Assembly (NCBI RefSeq): GCF_018616375.1
Contig: NZ_JAEQBB010000005.1
Span: 62,001 to 126,000 of the forward strand
DNA: 64,000 nt
From: Exiguobacterium sp. J17977
Lineage (GTDB): Bacteria > Bacillota > Bacilli > Exiguobacteriales > Exiguobacteriaceae
Direction: 5' to 3'
The notes under the pieces are model-generated. The model was not told the origin of the DNA. It saw only the letters and a program-made list of their open reading frames with translations, and ran no database searches. The position numbers and the translations under genes are program-made. Shown piece by piece: positions 8,908-20,662 of this stretch. The stretch's first letter is position 1, and each line of letters opens with the position of its first letter.

Positions 8908-9074
8908 AAATCTGTCCTTTCTTAGATGGCGCTCTATTTACAGGCGGCAGACAATTTCCTCAGAAATCACAGCATCCTCAACGACATAAATTTGTACCTA
9001 TAAATTTATCATATTCTGTCTCGAAAATGTGTCATAATACTTTTGTTATCCCCCACATAAAGGAGTAGAGCAAC

Positions 9075-9947
9075 ATGCAACATTATTTAGCCATCGATAT
9101 TGGTGGCACTAGTATCAAATACGGAGTCGTCCAAGCCGACGGCAACCTCCTGTCGAACAAACACGTCCCAACCCCAGCGACGTGGGACGACCTGCTTGAT
9201 CAAGTCGATGTGATTTTTAACGAAGCTACCGTCGAGGCCCCGCTCGACGGAATCGCCTTCAGTGCGCCCGGCTCCGTCGACTCGACGACCGGTGTGATTC
9301 ATGGCATCAGCGCATTGCCGTATATCCATAACCGTCCGTTTCTACAGGCGTTCGAACACCGTTATGACTTACCGGTCACCGTCTTGAACGATGCCAATGC
9401 GGCAGCACTCGCAGAAGGATGGAACGGTGCCGCCGCATCCGCGAAACGCTACGCGACCGTGGTCATCGGAACCGGCATCGGCGGAGCGTTCGTCGACTCG
9501 AACGTCCTTATGGTCGGGTCGCACTTCCACGGCGGTGAGTTCGGTTATTGGATTCTCGACCCGTCTCTCCCCCATCCAGACGGGACGTGGAGTAAGATTG
9601 GCGCCACCGCCACTCTCGTCAAGCGTTGCAGCGAACAGCTCGGTCGTCCGCTCACCGGAAAAGACGTGTTCGCGCTTCAAACCAATCCGGTCATCCAAAC
9701 GGAATTAGAGCGCTTCTATCGCTGGAACGCGATTGGCATGTACAATCTTCAATTCGGACTCGACCCGGAACGGATTCTAATCGGTGGTGGCATCAGTCGC
9801 CGTCCGGAAGTCCGGGACGGCATCAAGCGCCACTTGGATGCACTCTGTGACGCGTTCGGGACGTTCCGCATCGACATCGAGACATGTGCCCATTTCAACG
9901 AGGCCAACTTAATCGGTGCCGCACGGTTTCATATGTTGACGAAGTGA
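9075..9947 (+). CDS. ROK family sugar kinase lacking the zinc motif
   Basis: The 290-aa protein has the ROK/actin-fold ATP motifs: DIGGTSIKYGVV at the N-terminus, the catalytic Asp in VLNDANAAALAEG, and the phosphate loop VIGTGIGGAFV. The usual ROK zinc motif C-x-C-G-x-x-G-C is missing; at its place are the residues HGGEFGYWIL. That pattern occurs in beta-glucoside kinases and similar ROK members, so glucose, a beta-glucoside or another hexose is possible. AAGGAG precedes ATG 9075. Upstream, ATAAATTT occurs twice within about 25 bp and might be an operator. Confidence 0.85.
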   Translation: MQHYLAIDIGGTSIKYGVVQADGNLLSNKHVPTPATWDDLLDQVDVIFNEATVEAPLDGIAFSAPGSVDSTTGVIHGISALPYIHNRPFLQAFEHRYDLPVTVLNDANAAALAEGWNGAAASAKRYATVVIGTGIGGAFVDSNVLMVGSHFHGGEFGYWILDPSLPHPDGTWSKIGATATLVKRCSEQLGRPLTGKDVFALQTNPVIQTELERFYRWNAIGMYNLQFGLDPERILIGGGISRRPEVRDGIKRHLDALCDAFGTFRIDIETCAHFNEANLIGAARFHMLTK

Positions 9948-9948
9948 A

Positions 9949-9990
9949 AAAAGGGTTTCCACCACGAGTCTGTGATGGAAACCCTTTTAT
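9949..9990. terminator. Bidirectional terminator
   Basis: AAAAGGGTTTCCA pairs with TGGAAACCCTTTT across a 14-base loop. It lies between the converging ROK kinase and the 164-aa gene and overlaps the latter's last codons. Confidence 0.8.
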
Positions 9991-10481
9991 TGCGCGAGGC
10001 GGTCTTCATGGAGATGATGATACACCTCGTCTCGAATCGCTGCGAGCGTACGATCATGGACAATCATATGTTCCCGAATCGTCCGGTTGACACGCTCGTT
10101 AATCTGTCCGGCCTCCAAGTATCGATCCAACACGGGAAGGCTGAAGTCATCAATCGGCAAATAGGCGATGGGAATCACGGCGGATCCCGATTTCACAGAG
10201 ACTTGCACGCCGTTCACTTCTGGAAAGAAATAAGATTCATAATACGGTTCGACGACCAATTCTGCTTGCGCCGCATCCCGGACTTCCGGAATCGTCGTGG
10301 GCAATGCGATGAAATACACCATTTGATCGAACGAGAATGAGACATCTTTCAATGAGACACCGAGCGTCGCAGCATGGCGTCGCGCTAGGTTGCCGGTCAC
10401 GAAACGATAACACGGTTGACTCGTCAATAAAATCGAACCGATAAAGGCGACAGTCATCATCATGACGCTAAATTCGGTCAT
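9987..10481 (-). CDS. Uncharacterised 164-aa membrane-anchored protein paired with a diguanylate cyclase
   Basis: I do not recognise the family. The N-terminus has one hydrophobic segment (about residues 5-24), then a soluble region of about 140 residues rich in aromatic and acidic residues. ATG 10481 overlaps the stop of the upstream GGDEF gene (ATGA) and follows a GGAAGGGG site, so the two are translationally coupled. The coupling suggests it senses or relays a signal for the cyclase, but no effector motif for c-di-GMP (PilZ or EAL) is visible. Confidence 0.7.
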   Translation of the reverse strand: MTEFSVMMMTVAFIGSILLTSQPCYRFVTGNLARRHAATLGVSLKDVSFSFDQMVYFIALPTTIPEVRDAAQAELVVEPYYESYFFPEVNGVQVSVKSGSAVIPIAYLPIDDFSLPVLDRYLEAGQINERVNRTIREHMIVHDRTLAAIRDEVYHHLHEDRLAQ

Positions 10482-11995
10482 AGCGGCACCCCTTCCCAAC
10501 GACAAACTTGGTTTTTCCCTTTTGATTTGGCTATGTAGAGGGCTTGATCAGCACACTCAATCAACTGTTCGAGGGACTGTTCGTGAAGCGTGTGCTTCGA
10601 TGCCACACCGAAACTGAGCGTCAACTGCCCGCCCGGCTGTCGCTCTCCATTTAAAAAGTTCGTCTTGAGCACGGCGCTGCGGATCGTTTCCGCCACTTGG
10701 GCCGCCTCAACCTCGTCAAACTGCGGCAACAGGACGACAAACTCTTCGCCACCGAACCGATAGGCCATCTGTTCATCCGGCACGCTTCGTCGAATGACAC
10801 TCGCGAGTCGCGTCAATAACTCGTTTCCGGCCAAATGACCGTTCGTATCGTTGTAGTGCTTGAAATGGTCGATATCCATGACAATGAGTGACAGCTCGTC
10901 CGTTTCGCACTCCCGGAACAAAACGTCCAAATCTTGTTCGAATGAGCGATGGTTTTTCAGACGCGTCAAACCGTCACGAAGTGCCAACGTCTCGATGCGC
11001 TGGTACAACATCGTTTGATGGAGCGCGAGCGAGGCTTGCTCCGCAATCGGGCGGACACTGTCAATCTTTTGAGGGGTGATTGGCTTTTTATTGACGACGT
11101 TATCGATGACGAGGAGTCCGTAAGGGATGCCTTGATGGTGGAGCGGAAAAATCGTGCACTCATCCATTTGTAAATCGGTATGTAGCATCCGCAGCACCGG
11201 GTCGTCAGTGATGCTCGCATAGACATGGAGCGGTCGTCCTGAATCGAGCGTCTGTTTGAACAGGTGGTTGCTATGAAACGGGATCGTCATCTTTCGAATC
11301 CGTTCGTTCAACTGTTCATCGTGCGTCGAGTCCGTCTCCTTCTCATCAATCAGTCCTTGAAGGTCAATGTGTTGTTTAGTAATTTCTTCCCAAATCTGAA
11401 AGCCGTCTTCTGGATTCATCGGTCCCGTGCCCATGACTCCGTAAATACTATCTTTTTCTAAATCTGCGAAGAAGATAATCGACCGGTTGAATCCGAGCCC
11501 GTGCCCGGCTGTCACCGATGTCAAAATCGTTTGCAGCAACCGGTCCGGATCGAGCGTGTCTTGCATCGTAAAGCTGACTTCTCGAAACACGTTCAATTGG
11601 CGAGAACTCGCCGTCAGCATCCGTAACCGTCCCGACCGCTCTCGCTTCAACTGTTTGACGTAGCCGAAGAGCAATGCGGCGCCTAATCCGAAAAAGATGT
11701 AACTGAGTAACAAGGGGAACGACAACGTCCCGGATTGGCTGTACACCAAGAGCCATCCGACCAAAATGGCTGTCATCATGCCTTTCCAGTGAAAGCAGAC
11801 GAGTCCCGTCATAATCAATAACAGTACGGACCAATGCAAATCATAAAAGTCGAACAACACCCCGTGCCAAATCACGACGAGACTGCTCGTCCCGGCCAGT
11901 AGCCAGCGATTCAGGGCGGGGGTCGTCATCAATCGGAGGACGTTGAGGACGATGGTGATTAGGACGATGCCGCCAATCAATAAGCCATAAACCAT
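10478..11995 (-). CDS. Membrane diguanylate cyclase with GAF-like sensor and GGDEF domain
   Basis: The 505-aa protein has about four membrane helices (residues 1-125), a GAF-like domain (about 150-330) and a C-terminal GGDEF domain (about 345-505). The active-site motif is RFGGEEF, a form compatible with c-di-GMP synthesis, and the upstream metal/substrate block MDIDHFKHYNDTNGH is intact. I do not see the RxxD inhibitory site at its usual spacing, so product inhibition may be absent. ATG 11995 is preferred to the long N-terminal extension because GAGGGG lies just before it and the first helix starts there. Stop overlaps the next gene. Confidence 0.9.
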   Translation of the reverse strand: MVYGLLIGGIVLITIVLNVLRLMTTPALNRWLLAGTSSLVVIWHGVLFDFYDLHWSVLLLIMTGLVCFHWKGMMTAILVGWLLVYSQSGTLSFPLLLSYIFFGLGAALLFGYVKQLKRERSGRLRMLTASSRQLNVFREVSFTMQDTLDPDRLLQTILTSVTAGHGLGFNRSIIFFADLEKDSIYGVMGTGPMNPEDGFQIWEEITKQHIDLQGLIDEKETDSTHDEQLNERIRKMTIPFHSNHLFKQTLDSGRPLHVYASITDDPVLRMLHTDLQMDECTIFPLHHQGIPYGLLVIDNVVNKKPITPQKIDSVRPIAEQASLALHQTMLYQRIETLALRDGLTRLKNHRSFEQDLDVLFRECETDELSLIVMDIDHFKHYNDTNGHLAGNELLTRLASVIRRSVPDEQMAYRFGGEEFVVLLPQFDEVEAAQVAETIRSAVLKTNFLNGERQPGGQLTLSFGVASKHTLHEQSLEQLIECADQALYIAKSKGKNQVCRWEGVPL

Positions 11996-12197
11996 GGTTA
12001 CCCCTCGTTTCATTGAATCATCTATACATTTGATTATAAATCGAATCGTTGAAGGCGGGACCGGATTTGTCCAATCACTGACCAAACTTTTAACTTCCTT
12101 GAAGGATTTTCCATAAGATGTCGAACGTCTTTAACTCGACCTCTCGTATGAGTGATTTCACATAATCCTTTCGTTTACTTTAGTGGAGTAACGTGGA

Positions 12198-12671
12198 ATG
12201 ATGGAATTAACTATCCCATTTAAGCGAGGTGGAAGCGTGACCCGTACCGAACATCTAGAAGCTACACGGATTTTACAACATCTATTTAACGCGTCTTCCT
12301 TCGTCGGAATCGACTTCGGTTCCGGCCCAAACCATCATCTACTCTACTTTAAACGAGACGGCGACGAGTCATGGCTCTCGATTGAAGGACCCTGGTACGT
12401 CCATTCATCCGGTCCGTCGTTCAACGAAGATGAACAACTCCAACACCTCGTCGGACTGCGCCGTGAACGCGTCCGCTCCGTCCGTTTGACAGAAGACACC
12501 CCCAACCTTGAACTGACATTTGAATCTGGATCGGTTTTGTTTGTGAACGGCTATCATGAGCAGTACGAGAGTTGGCAGGCCGGGGACGCCCGCCCGCTCG
12601 GAGGCGAACACTTTTTACTCGTCGCCATGCCTCAAGGAGACTTGGCCGTCTTCGCGGAAGATGACGTCTGA
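12198..12671 (+). CDS. Uncharacterised 157-aa soluble protein
   Basis: No family recognised. The protein is acidic with no signal peptide or membrane segment; it has alternating hydrophobic patterns (VGIDFG, NHHLLYF, LELTFESGSVLFVNG) suggesting a mostly beta fold. ATG 12198 follows GGAG at 9 bases. A GTG at 12237 also follows a GAGGTGG site and would give 144 aa, so the start is uncertain. Its stop overlaps the start of a 30-codon membrane ORF (TGATG). Confidence 0.65.
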   Translation: MMELTIPFKRGGSVTRTEHLEATRILQHLFNASSFVGIDFGSGPNHHLLYFKRDGDESWLSIEGPWYVHSSGPSFNEDEQLQHLVGLRRERVRSVRLTEDTPNLELTFESGSVLFVNGYHEQYESWQAGDARPLGGEHFLLVAMPQGDLAVFAEDDV

Positions 12672-12761
12672 TGGCAGCCTGGACAGAGATTCTCACGTAT
12701 ATGTTGATTGCCGGTGGCGTCAGTCTCGCCATCATCGTCTTGCGAAAAGTCACGAAGTCAT

Positions 12762-12763
<2 letters not shown>
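12671..12763 (+). CDS. Small membrane protein, 30 aa
   Basis: ATG 12671 overlaps the preceding stop (TGATG), and the ORF runs into a strong terminator. The peptide is one predicted transmembrane helix (MLIAGGVSLAIIVL) flanked by MAAWTEILTY and a basic tail RKVTKS. Translational coupling, a clear helix and the positive-inside tail support a real gene, though it is too short for statistics. Function unknown. Confidence 0.55.
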
Positions 12764-16124
<3,361 letters not shown>

Positions 16125-16130
16125 TTAGAT

Positions 16131-16181
16131 AAAAAGAAAAACCTAAATGAACGCACACGTGAGGTGTCGTCATTTAGGTTT
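16131..16181 (-). terminator. Attenuator terminator before bglP
   Basis: On the minus strand a 12-bp stem (AAACCTAAATGA arms at 16139-16150 and 16170-16181) is followed by a T-rich tail (16138-16131). Its 5' arm overlaps the RAT, so LicT binding would prevent it forming. Confidence 0.9.
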
Positions 16182-16205
16182 GGCCTGCTTCATCAGTAAC
16201 CATCC
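16177..16205 (-). promoter_or_regulatory. LicT-type RAT (ribonucleic antiterminator) before bglP
   Basis: The minus strand reads GGATGGTTACTG then GCAGGCCAAACC, matching the BglG/LicT RAT pattern (GGAT-GTTACTG...GCAGGCAAAACC). It starts immediately after the licT stop and overlaps the terminator stem. Confidence 0.9.
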
Positions 16206-17057
16206 TTAGGATCGTCGTTCTTTCATTAAGTTTTCGATATGAATCATCATATACAACCGCTCATCGGTTGAGACCTCATAATTGTACTTCGTGGCGATTA
16301 GGCCGGCGATTTTCTCGACACACTCGTAAGCGTCCGGATAGCGCAGCTTCACCATCTCGAACAGCGTCTCGTCGCCGCCCGGTTTAATCTGCTCACCAGA
16401 GGCAAGTCGTTGGACGAAATACTTCAAATGGGTCAAGAATCGTGAGTAGGCGTATGATTCTTCATCCAAATCAATTTGAAAGTGGTACGTGATGATGGTG
16501 AGGATCGCTTGGGTGGCGCGTGTCATCTCGGTGACGAGATGCAAATTTTCGCCTTTGGCGCCCGACATCGTCGCGTTGACGAGATGGAGCGCGATGGCGA
16601 CCGCCTCGTCTTCGTCTAATTTGACGTCATGGCGTTCGTTGATGAGGGCGACCGCTTCTTTCCCGATGGTGAACTCGGGTCCGTAAAATCGTTTCACTTC
16701 CCAAACGAGCGGGTTTCGAATGATGATTCCATCCCGATACCGACTGAGGGCGAAATGGATGTGGTCGGCGAGGGTCACATATAGCGAATCATGGACCGAC
16801 TTCTCAAGCCGCGTCTCCGCCAACTTGACAATCTCTTTGACCGTATCCATCTCCGCCGCCGGCATCTCATTCAAAAAATGAACGAACCGTTCGTGGCTCT
16901 CTTTACTCTCGAGCGTAAAGACTTTTTCAATCCGCGCTTGATCAATCGCATCACCTGGACGTTTTTGAAACGCAATCCCCCGTCCCATGACGACTTGCTC
17001 TTGACCGTTCGCTTGAATGGCCACGACGTTGTTGTTGAACACTTTTGAAATCTGCAT
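16206..17057 (-). CDS. licT: Transcription antiterminator of the BglG family, LicT-type
   Basis: The 283-aa RNA-binding protein has the CAT domain (residues 1-57: SKVFNNNVVA, MGRGIAF) and two PTS regulation domains. The four regulatory histidines are visible in LADHIHFA and ALHLVNA (PRD1), and FLTHLKYF and MIHIENL (PRD2). In this family HPr phosphorylation activates and the cognate EII phosphorylation inactivates the protein. It is the first gene of the beta-glucoside operon and has its own RAT, so it is autoregulated. The Shine-Dalgarno GGAGG is rather far (12 bases) from ATG 17057. Confidence 0.95.
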   Translation of the reverse strand: MQISKVFNNNVVAIQANGQEQVVMGRGIAFQKRPGDAIDQARIEKVFTLESKESHERFVHFLNEMPAAEMDTVKEIVKLAETRLEKSVHDSLYVTLADHIHFALSRYRDGIIIRNPLVWEVKRFYGPEFTIGKEAVALINERHDVKLDEDEAVAIALHLVNATMSGAKGENLHLVTEMTRATQAILTIITYHFQIDLDEESYAYSRFLTHLKYFVQRLASGEQIKPGGDETLFEMVKLRYPDAYECVEKIAGLIATKYNYEVSTDERLYMMIHIENLMKERRS

Positions 17058-17091
17058 GGAATCAATTCACCTCCGCTCAAGTTCGAGTGAA

Positions 17092-17154
17092 AAGAAAAAA
17101 ACCTAAATTCACACCGGTCCGCCCAATTTGGATGATCGGCATCAATTTAGGTTT
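17092..17154 (-). terminator. Attenuator terminator before licT
   Basis: Arms AAACCTAAATT (17099-17109) and its complement (17144-17154) form an 11-bp stem on the minus strand, followed by TTTTTTTCTTTT. The stem overlaps the upstream RAT. Confidence 0.9.
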
Positions 17155-17179
17155 TGCCTGCTTGACCAGTAACAATCCC
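17150..17179 (-). promoter_or_regulatory. LicT-type RAT before licT
   Basis: The minus strand reads GGGATTGTTACTG...GCAGGCAAAACC, an almost exact match to the LicT RAT consensus, about 20 bases after the predicted transcription start. Confidence 0.92.
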
Positions 17180-17206
17180 AAAATGGATTTTCTTCTTCTC
17201 GCTACT

Positions 17207-17235
17207 AGCATACTCCCTTGAAATCTTGACGTCAA
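17207..17235 (-). promoter_or_regulatory. Predicted promoter of the licT-bglP-bglH operon
   Basis: TTGACG (17235-17230) and TATGCT (17212-17207) on the minus strand are spaced by exactly 17 bp and lie just upstream of the RAT. Confidence 0.75.
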
Positions 17236-17243
17236 CATAAAAA

Positions 17244-17258
17244 TAAAACGCTTACACC
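17244..17258. promoter_or_regulatory. Candidate cre site (CcpA) upstream of licT
   Basis: GGTGTAAGCGTTTTA on the minus strand matches the cre pattern WTGNAANCGNWNNCW with two mismatches. It lies just upstream of the predicted -35. Confidence 0.4.
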
Positions 17259-17268
17259 GTGACCGTTT

Positions 17269-18009
17269 TCACTCGAACAGGATGCGTTGCATCCGTTCCG
17301 GTGCCGCTAGAAAGTCACGCATGACACGGACGTGCTCAAGTTCGTCGAACGTCGTCGGCTGAAGTCCCGTCTCGACTTGGAGGATGTCGGCGTCAGGATA
17401 CGACATGAGAATCGGCGAATGGGTCGCGATGATGAATTGACTACCCGACTGGACGAGTTCATGCATCCGCGCGAGCATCGTCAACTGTCGCATCGGGGAC
17501 AAGGCGGCCTCGGGCTCGTCCAATATATAGAGCCCGCCATCCCGGAAACGATGGAGCATGAGCGACAAGAACGCCTCTCCGTGCGATTGCTCATGGAGCG
17601 ATCGACCGCCGTAGGACGCATAGAACCGTTCCGGGTCGGGAGACGTCCGGGCAATCTCATCCACATAGCTCGACAGTTGATACGCCGTCTCGGCCCTGAG
17701 GAAAAATCCGTCTTTTGGCCGGTAAGCGCCCCGAATCGGACGGAGCGCCTCGAACAACGGGCTATGCGTTGCCTCGGTCTCGAAGCGGAACGTCGTCGCC
17801 CCACCTTCCGGATTAAATCCGGCGGCGATGGCCATCCCTTCGACCAACGTTGATTTTCCGCTCCCATTCTCGCCGACCAAGAACGTGACCGGCTTCGTCA
17901 GCGTCAGTTCATCAAACCCATCAAAAATCGGTAGCGAGAACGGATAGCCGGGTTGTTCGATGCGATCCCGTTCCAAGCGAACGCCCCGCAAAAATAAGTT
18001 TAGTCCCAT
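17269..18009 (-). CDS. AAA family ATPase (SMC/ABC-like, COG3910-type)
   Basis: The 246-aa soluble ATPase has the Walker A GENGSGKST (about residues 45-53), an ABC-like signature region EQSHGEAFLSL, the Walker B LYILDEPEAALSP and a switch His in ATHSP. This layout fits stand-alone ABC/SMC-type ATPases of unknown role. ATG 18009 overlaps the histidine kinase stop by 10 bases, so it is probably the third gene of the two-component operon; a TTG at 18018 is an alternative. Its link with the sensor is not understood. Confidence 0.85.
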   Translation of the reverse strand: MGLNLFLRGVRLERDRIEQPGYPFSLPIFDGFDELTLTKPVTFLVGENGSGKSTLVEGMAIAAGFNPEGGATTFRFETEATHSPLFEALRPIRGAYRPKDGFFLRAETAYQLSSYVDEIARTSPDPERFYASYGGRSLHEQSHGEAFLSLMLHRFRDGGLYILDEPEAALSPMRQLTMLARMHELVQSGSQFIIATHSPILMSYPDADILQVETGLQPTTFDELEHVRVMRDFLAAPERMQRILFE

Positions 18010-19271
18010 TCGATCCAAAACAGCGCCCCCTCTCTCGACTCAATCCCGTATGACAGCCCTTGTGCCTCGAGCAACAGCTTATTGATAGCCAGACCAAGGC
18101 CGTGCCCGTTCGAACGGTCGCCTTTCACATACATGTCCCAGATGTTGGCGCGCATCGATTCTGTGATGCCCGGTCCGTCATCCTCGATTTCAAGCCGTCG
18201 CTCAGTGAGCCTGATTGTAATCACACCGCCAATCGGACTCGCATGATATGCGTTCTGAAGAAAGTTCGACAGGATGCGCTCCATCGCCAACCGGTCCGCC
18301 TGAACGACCGCATCCTCGACGAGTTCAAGTGTGACCGTCACTTGCTTGTGCCGGAACCATTCCTCCATCCTGGCGACGGTCGCTTCAATCAATTCATTCA
18401 TGTGGACGGACTCAATCGTGAGCGCCAGCTTGCCTGCCGACAATTTCGAGTACTCGAGCATCTGGGTCACGAGCCGGTCGATGCGATCGACCTCCTCGGT
18501 CATACTGCGTCCCGTCGCGGCCACATCTTCTTGTTTGACGACACCGAGCTCGAGCATCTCCGCCTCGTTTCGAACGATGGCGAGCGGGGTGCGGACGTCG
18601 TGTGTGATTCCGGAGATGAACGTGTTTTGCAGTCGCTCTTTCTCTTCGAGCGACGTGTTCATTTGACGGACGGCTTCCGTCAAATCACCAATCTCGTCAT
18701 CGGTGACCGGTGGCAATGTGAAATCATGCCGACCCGACATGATGGACGCGGTTGCCTGTTTCAGCTCGATAAGTGGGGATGTCAAACGCCGCCCCATCCA
18801 ATATGTGACACCGACGGCGACAAGGAGCGCGAGTAAAAAGCCGCTGCCGAGAATGACGTATATTTGGCGAAACTGAGGATTCGACAGCGGGACAGGTGCA
18901 TACGTCACGATTTGAACATCGCCTTCTTCCCGCAGGAACGTCAATAGCCGCATCCCGTTCACGCTGACCTCGTCCCGTTCGGACAATGCGTCCGGGTCAA
19001 TCATCGGCGTCATCTGCCGACGCATCCTGCCTCCTCGCTCAAGATTGACCGCCTCCCCGTCCTGAAACACGAGGACATCAAGCTGTCCGGGGATGCCGCG
19101 TCCATCCACGAGAGCCTCGTAGACGATATCTGCCTCACGCGCTAATTGATCATAGCTCTCCGTCTCAGCGAAACGCCCAATCAATAGCGACGTCAGGCCG
19201 AACGTGAGCAACGCCATGACGACGAGCGGAAGGATTGCCGTCCAGAGCAGTTTCTTCATCAAACGGCTCAT
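18000..19271 (-). CDS. Two-component sensor histidine kinase
   Basis: The 423-aa kinase has two membrane helices (about residues 8-30 and 140-162) around a sensor loop of about 110 residues, a HAMP linker, the H-box FISGITHDVRTPLA with the phospho-His, an N-box NFLQNAYHASP and the G-boxes DDGPGI and GHGLGLAI. It partners the response regulator upstream; their start and stop overlap (ATGA), which fixes ATG 19271. The ligand is unknown. The divergent DUF2680-like gene is a likely target. Confidence 0.92.
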   Translation of the reverse strand: MSRLMKKLLWTAILPLVVMALLTFGLTSLLIGRFAETESYDQLAREADIVYEALVDGRGIPGQLDVLVFQDGEAVNLERGGRMRRQMTPMIDPDALSERDEVSVNGMRLLTFLREEGDVQIVTYAPVPLSNPQFRQIYVILGSGFLLALLVAVGVTYWMGRRLTSPLIELKQATASIMSGRHDFTLPPVTDDEIGDLTEAVRQMNTSLEEKERLQNTFISGITHDVRTPLAIVRNEAEMLELGVVKQEDVAATGRSMTEEVDRIDRLVTQMLEYSKLSAGKLALTIESVHMNELIEATVARMEEWFRHKQVTVTLELVEDAVVQADRLAMERILSNFLQNAYHASPIGGVITIRLTERRLEIEDDGPGITESMRANIWDMYVKGDRSNGHGLGLAINKLLLEAQGLSYGIESREGALFWIEWD

Positions 19272-19918
19272 CGGACTTCCTCCAAGCGATACCCGACACG
19301 GTGCACCGTCTTCAGTTGCCGCTTCATCGTCGGTGATTTGTCGCGCAACTGTTTGACGTGCGTATCGACCGTCCGCGTATCCCCGGCGAACGTGTAATCC
19401 CACACCTCGTCGAGTAGACGGTTGCGATCGAGCGCTTCTCCGCTATGCTTCAAAAAGAAAAGTAACAACTCATATTCTTTATTGGTCATCCGAATCGCTT
19501 GCCCGGCGTCGGTCACCGTGCGTGAACGTGCGTCCACCGTCATGTCGCCGAACGAAATCTCGTCCGTCTGTTTGACGAGACGCTTCAGGCGAATCTCGAG
19601 TTCTTTTAACACGATCGGTTTGACCAAATAATCGTCAGCCCCGAGCTCGAGGCCGAACACACGGTCATCCGCCTCTCCTCGTGCCGTCGCCAAGATGATG
19701 GCCGGTCGCGGCTTGAGCGTCTTCAATTTCGGAATGAGGGTCCACCCTTCCCCGTCCGGCAGACGAACGTCGAGCAGGACCGCATCGAACGGTTGCTCGA
19801 GCTGTCGCTTCGCCTCGGCGAGCGTGCCGGCCACAGTGACATGAAACCCTGCGTACGTTAAAAAGCGGGCGAGCCCGTCCGCTAGTTTCGGTTCATCTTC
19901 GACTACGAGTACGTTCAT
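19268..19918 (-). CDS. OmpR-family response regulator
   Basis: The 216-aa regulator has a receiver domain (residues 1-115: acidic pocket EDE, phospho-Asp in VLLDVRLPDG, Lys in YLVKP) and a winged-helix DNA-binding domain (about 125-216: MTNKEYELLLFFLKH, DTRTVDTHVKQLRDK). ATG 19918 follows GGAGG at 8 bases; the longer frame upstream runs through the promoter region and is not used. Repeats in the divergent promoter may be its binding site. Confidence 0.95.
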   Translation of the reverse strand: MNVLVVEDEPKLADGLARFLTYAGFHVTVAGTLAEAKRQLEQPFDAVLLDVRLPDGEGWTLIPKLKTLKPRPAIILATARGEADDRVFGLELGADDYLVKPIVLKELEIRLKRLVKQTDEISFGDMTVDARSRTVTDAGQAIRMTNKEYELLLFFLKHSGEALDRNRLLDEVWDYTFAGDTRTVDTHVKQLRDKSPTMKRQLKTVHRVGYRLEEVR

Positions 19919-19982
19919 CTTTATCGCCTCCACTCTCATTATATCGCATCGTGAAACGAACCCATCATTTCCCAAAGACAAT

Positions 19983-20009
19983 TTGCAGAAACCTTGCAAC
20001 TCCCTCACA
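19983..20009. promoter_or_regulatory. Three 11-bp-spaced repeats, candidate OmpR-type operator
   Basis: TTGCA (19983-19987), TTGCA (19994-19998) and TCACA (20005-20009) recur at exactly 11 bp in the 142-bp region between the response regulator and the DUF2680-like gene. OmpR-family regulators bind direct repeats on one helix face, so this is a reasonable inferred site. Confidence 0.4.
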
Positions 20010-20060
20010 ACTTTTGAACGTCCCCGACCTACACTTGAAGTAGTAAAGGAGGAGATTAAT

Positions 20061-20630
20061 ATGAATTCATCTAAATTAGCCATCGCCTTGGCCGGCCTAC
20101 TGGCCGTCTCAGGAACCGGCGTCTATGCCGCCACGAACGATACGACAACGACCGACGGAACGGAAACGACGACCCAATGCGAACGCGGAGAACGCGGTGA
20201 GCGGGGTATGTTCGGTGACCGGGCAGCCGGTCAGGCCGCTTTGCTCGAGGCGCTCGGGTTGACCGAAGCTGATGTGGAAGCAGCGCGCGAAGAAGGACAA
20301 TCGCTTCCTGAACTCGCGGAAGAAACAGGGATCACCATCGAACAGTTCATCGAGGCGATTATCACTTCTCATGAAGCGAAACTTGACGCAGCCGTCGAAT
20401 CCGGTGACTTGACGCAAGATGAGGCCGACGCGATTCTTGCCGACCATGAAGAACGTTTTGCTGACGTCACGAGTTACGACGACTTAGGCGACATGCGCGG
20501 CTTTGGCGGTGGACGTCACGGAGGCGGGCATGGCCCTCATCACGGTGGTCAATTCGGTGGCCCGAACCAAGATGAGGACACACCTGCAGCTGATGATAAC
20601 GTCGACAATCAGAGCACCAATTCACTGTAA
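20061..20630 (+). CDS. Secreted DUF2680/YckD-like protein with Gly/His-rich tail
   Basis: The 189-aa protein has a signal peptide (cleavage near VYAATN), an Arg/Glu-rich stretch CERGERGERG, a helical core (about residues 55-135) with the repeated pattern of DUF2680/YckD-like proteins (LLEALGLTEADVEAA, LDAAVESGDLTQDEADAIL), and a tail rich in Gly and His (GRHGGGHGPHHGGQFGG). The tail could bind metal. AAGGAGG precedes ATG 20061. It is transcribed divergently from a two-component system and may report on or buffer an envelope signal; that is inference. Confidence 0.75.
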   Translation: MNSSKLAIALAGLLAVSGTGVYAATNDTTTTDGTETTTQCERGERGERGMFGDRAAGQAALLEALGLTEADVEAAREEGQSLPELAEETGITIEQFIEAIITSHEAKLDAAVESGDLTQDEADAILADHEERFADVTSYDDLGDMRGFGGGRHGGGHGPHHGGQFGGPNQDEDTPAADDNVDNQSTNSL

Positions 20631-20633
20631 GCA

Positions 20634-20662
20634 AAAAGGCAACCGCGAGGTTGCCTTTTCAT
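20634..20662. terminator. Bidirectional terminator
   Basis: AAAAGGCAACC-GCGA-GGTTGCCTTTT: an 11-bp stem with a tetraloop between converging genes. Confidence 0.9.
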
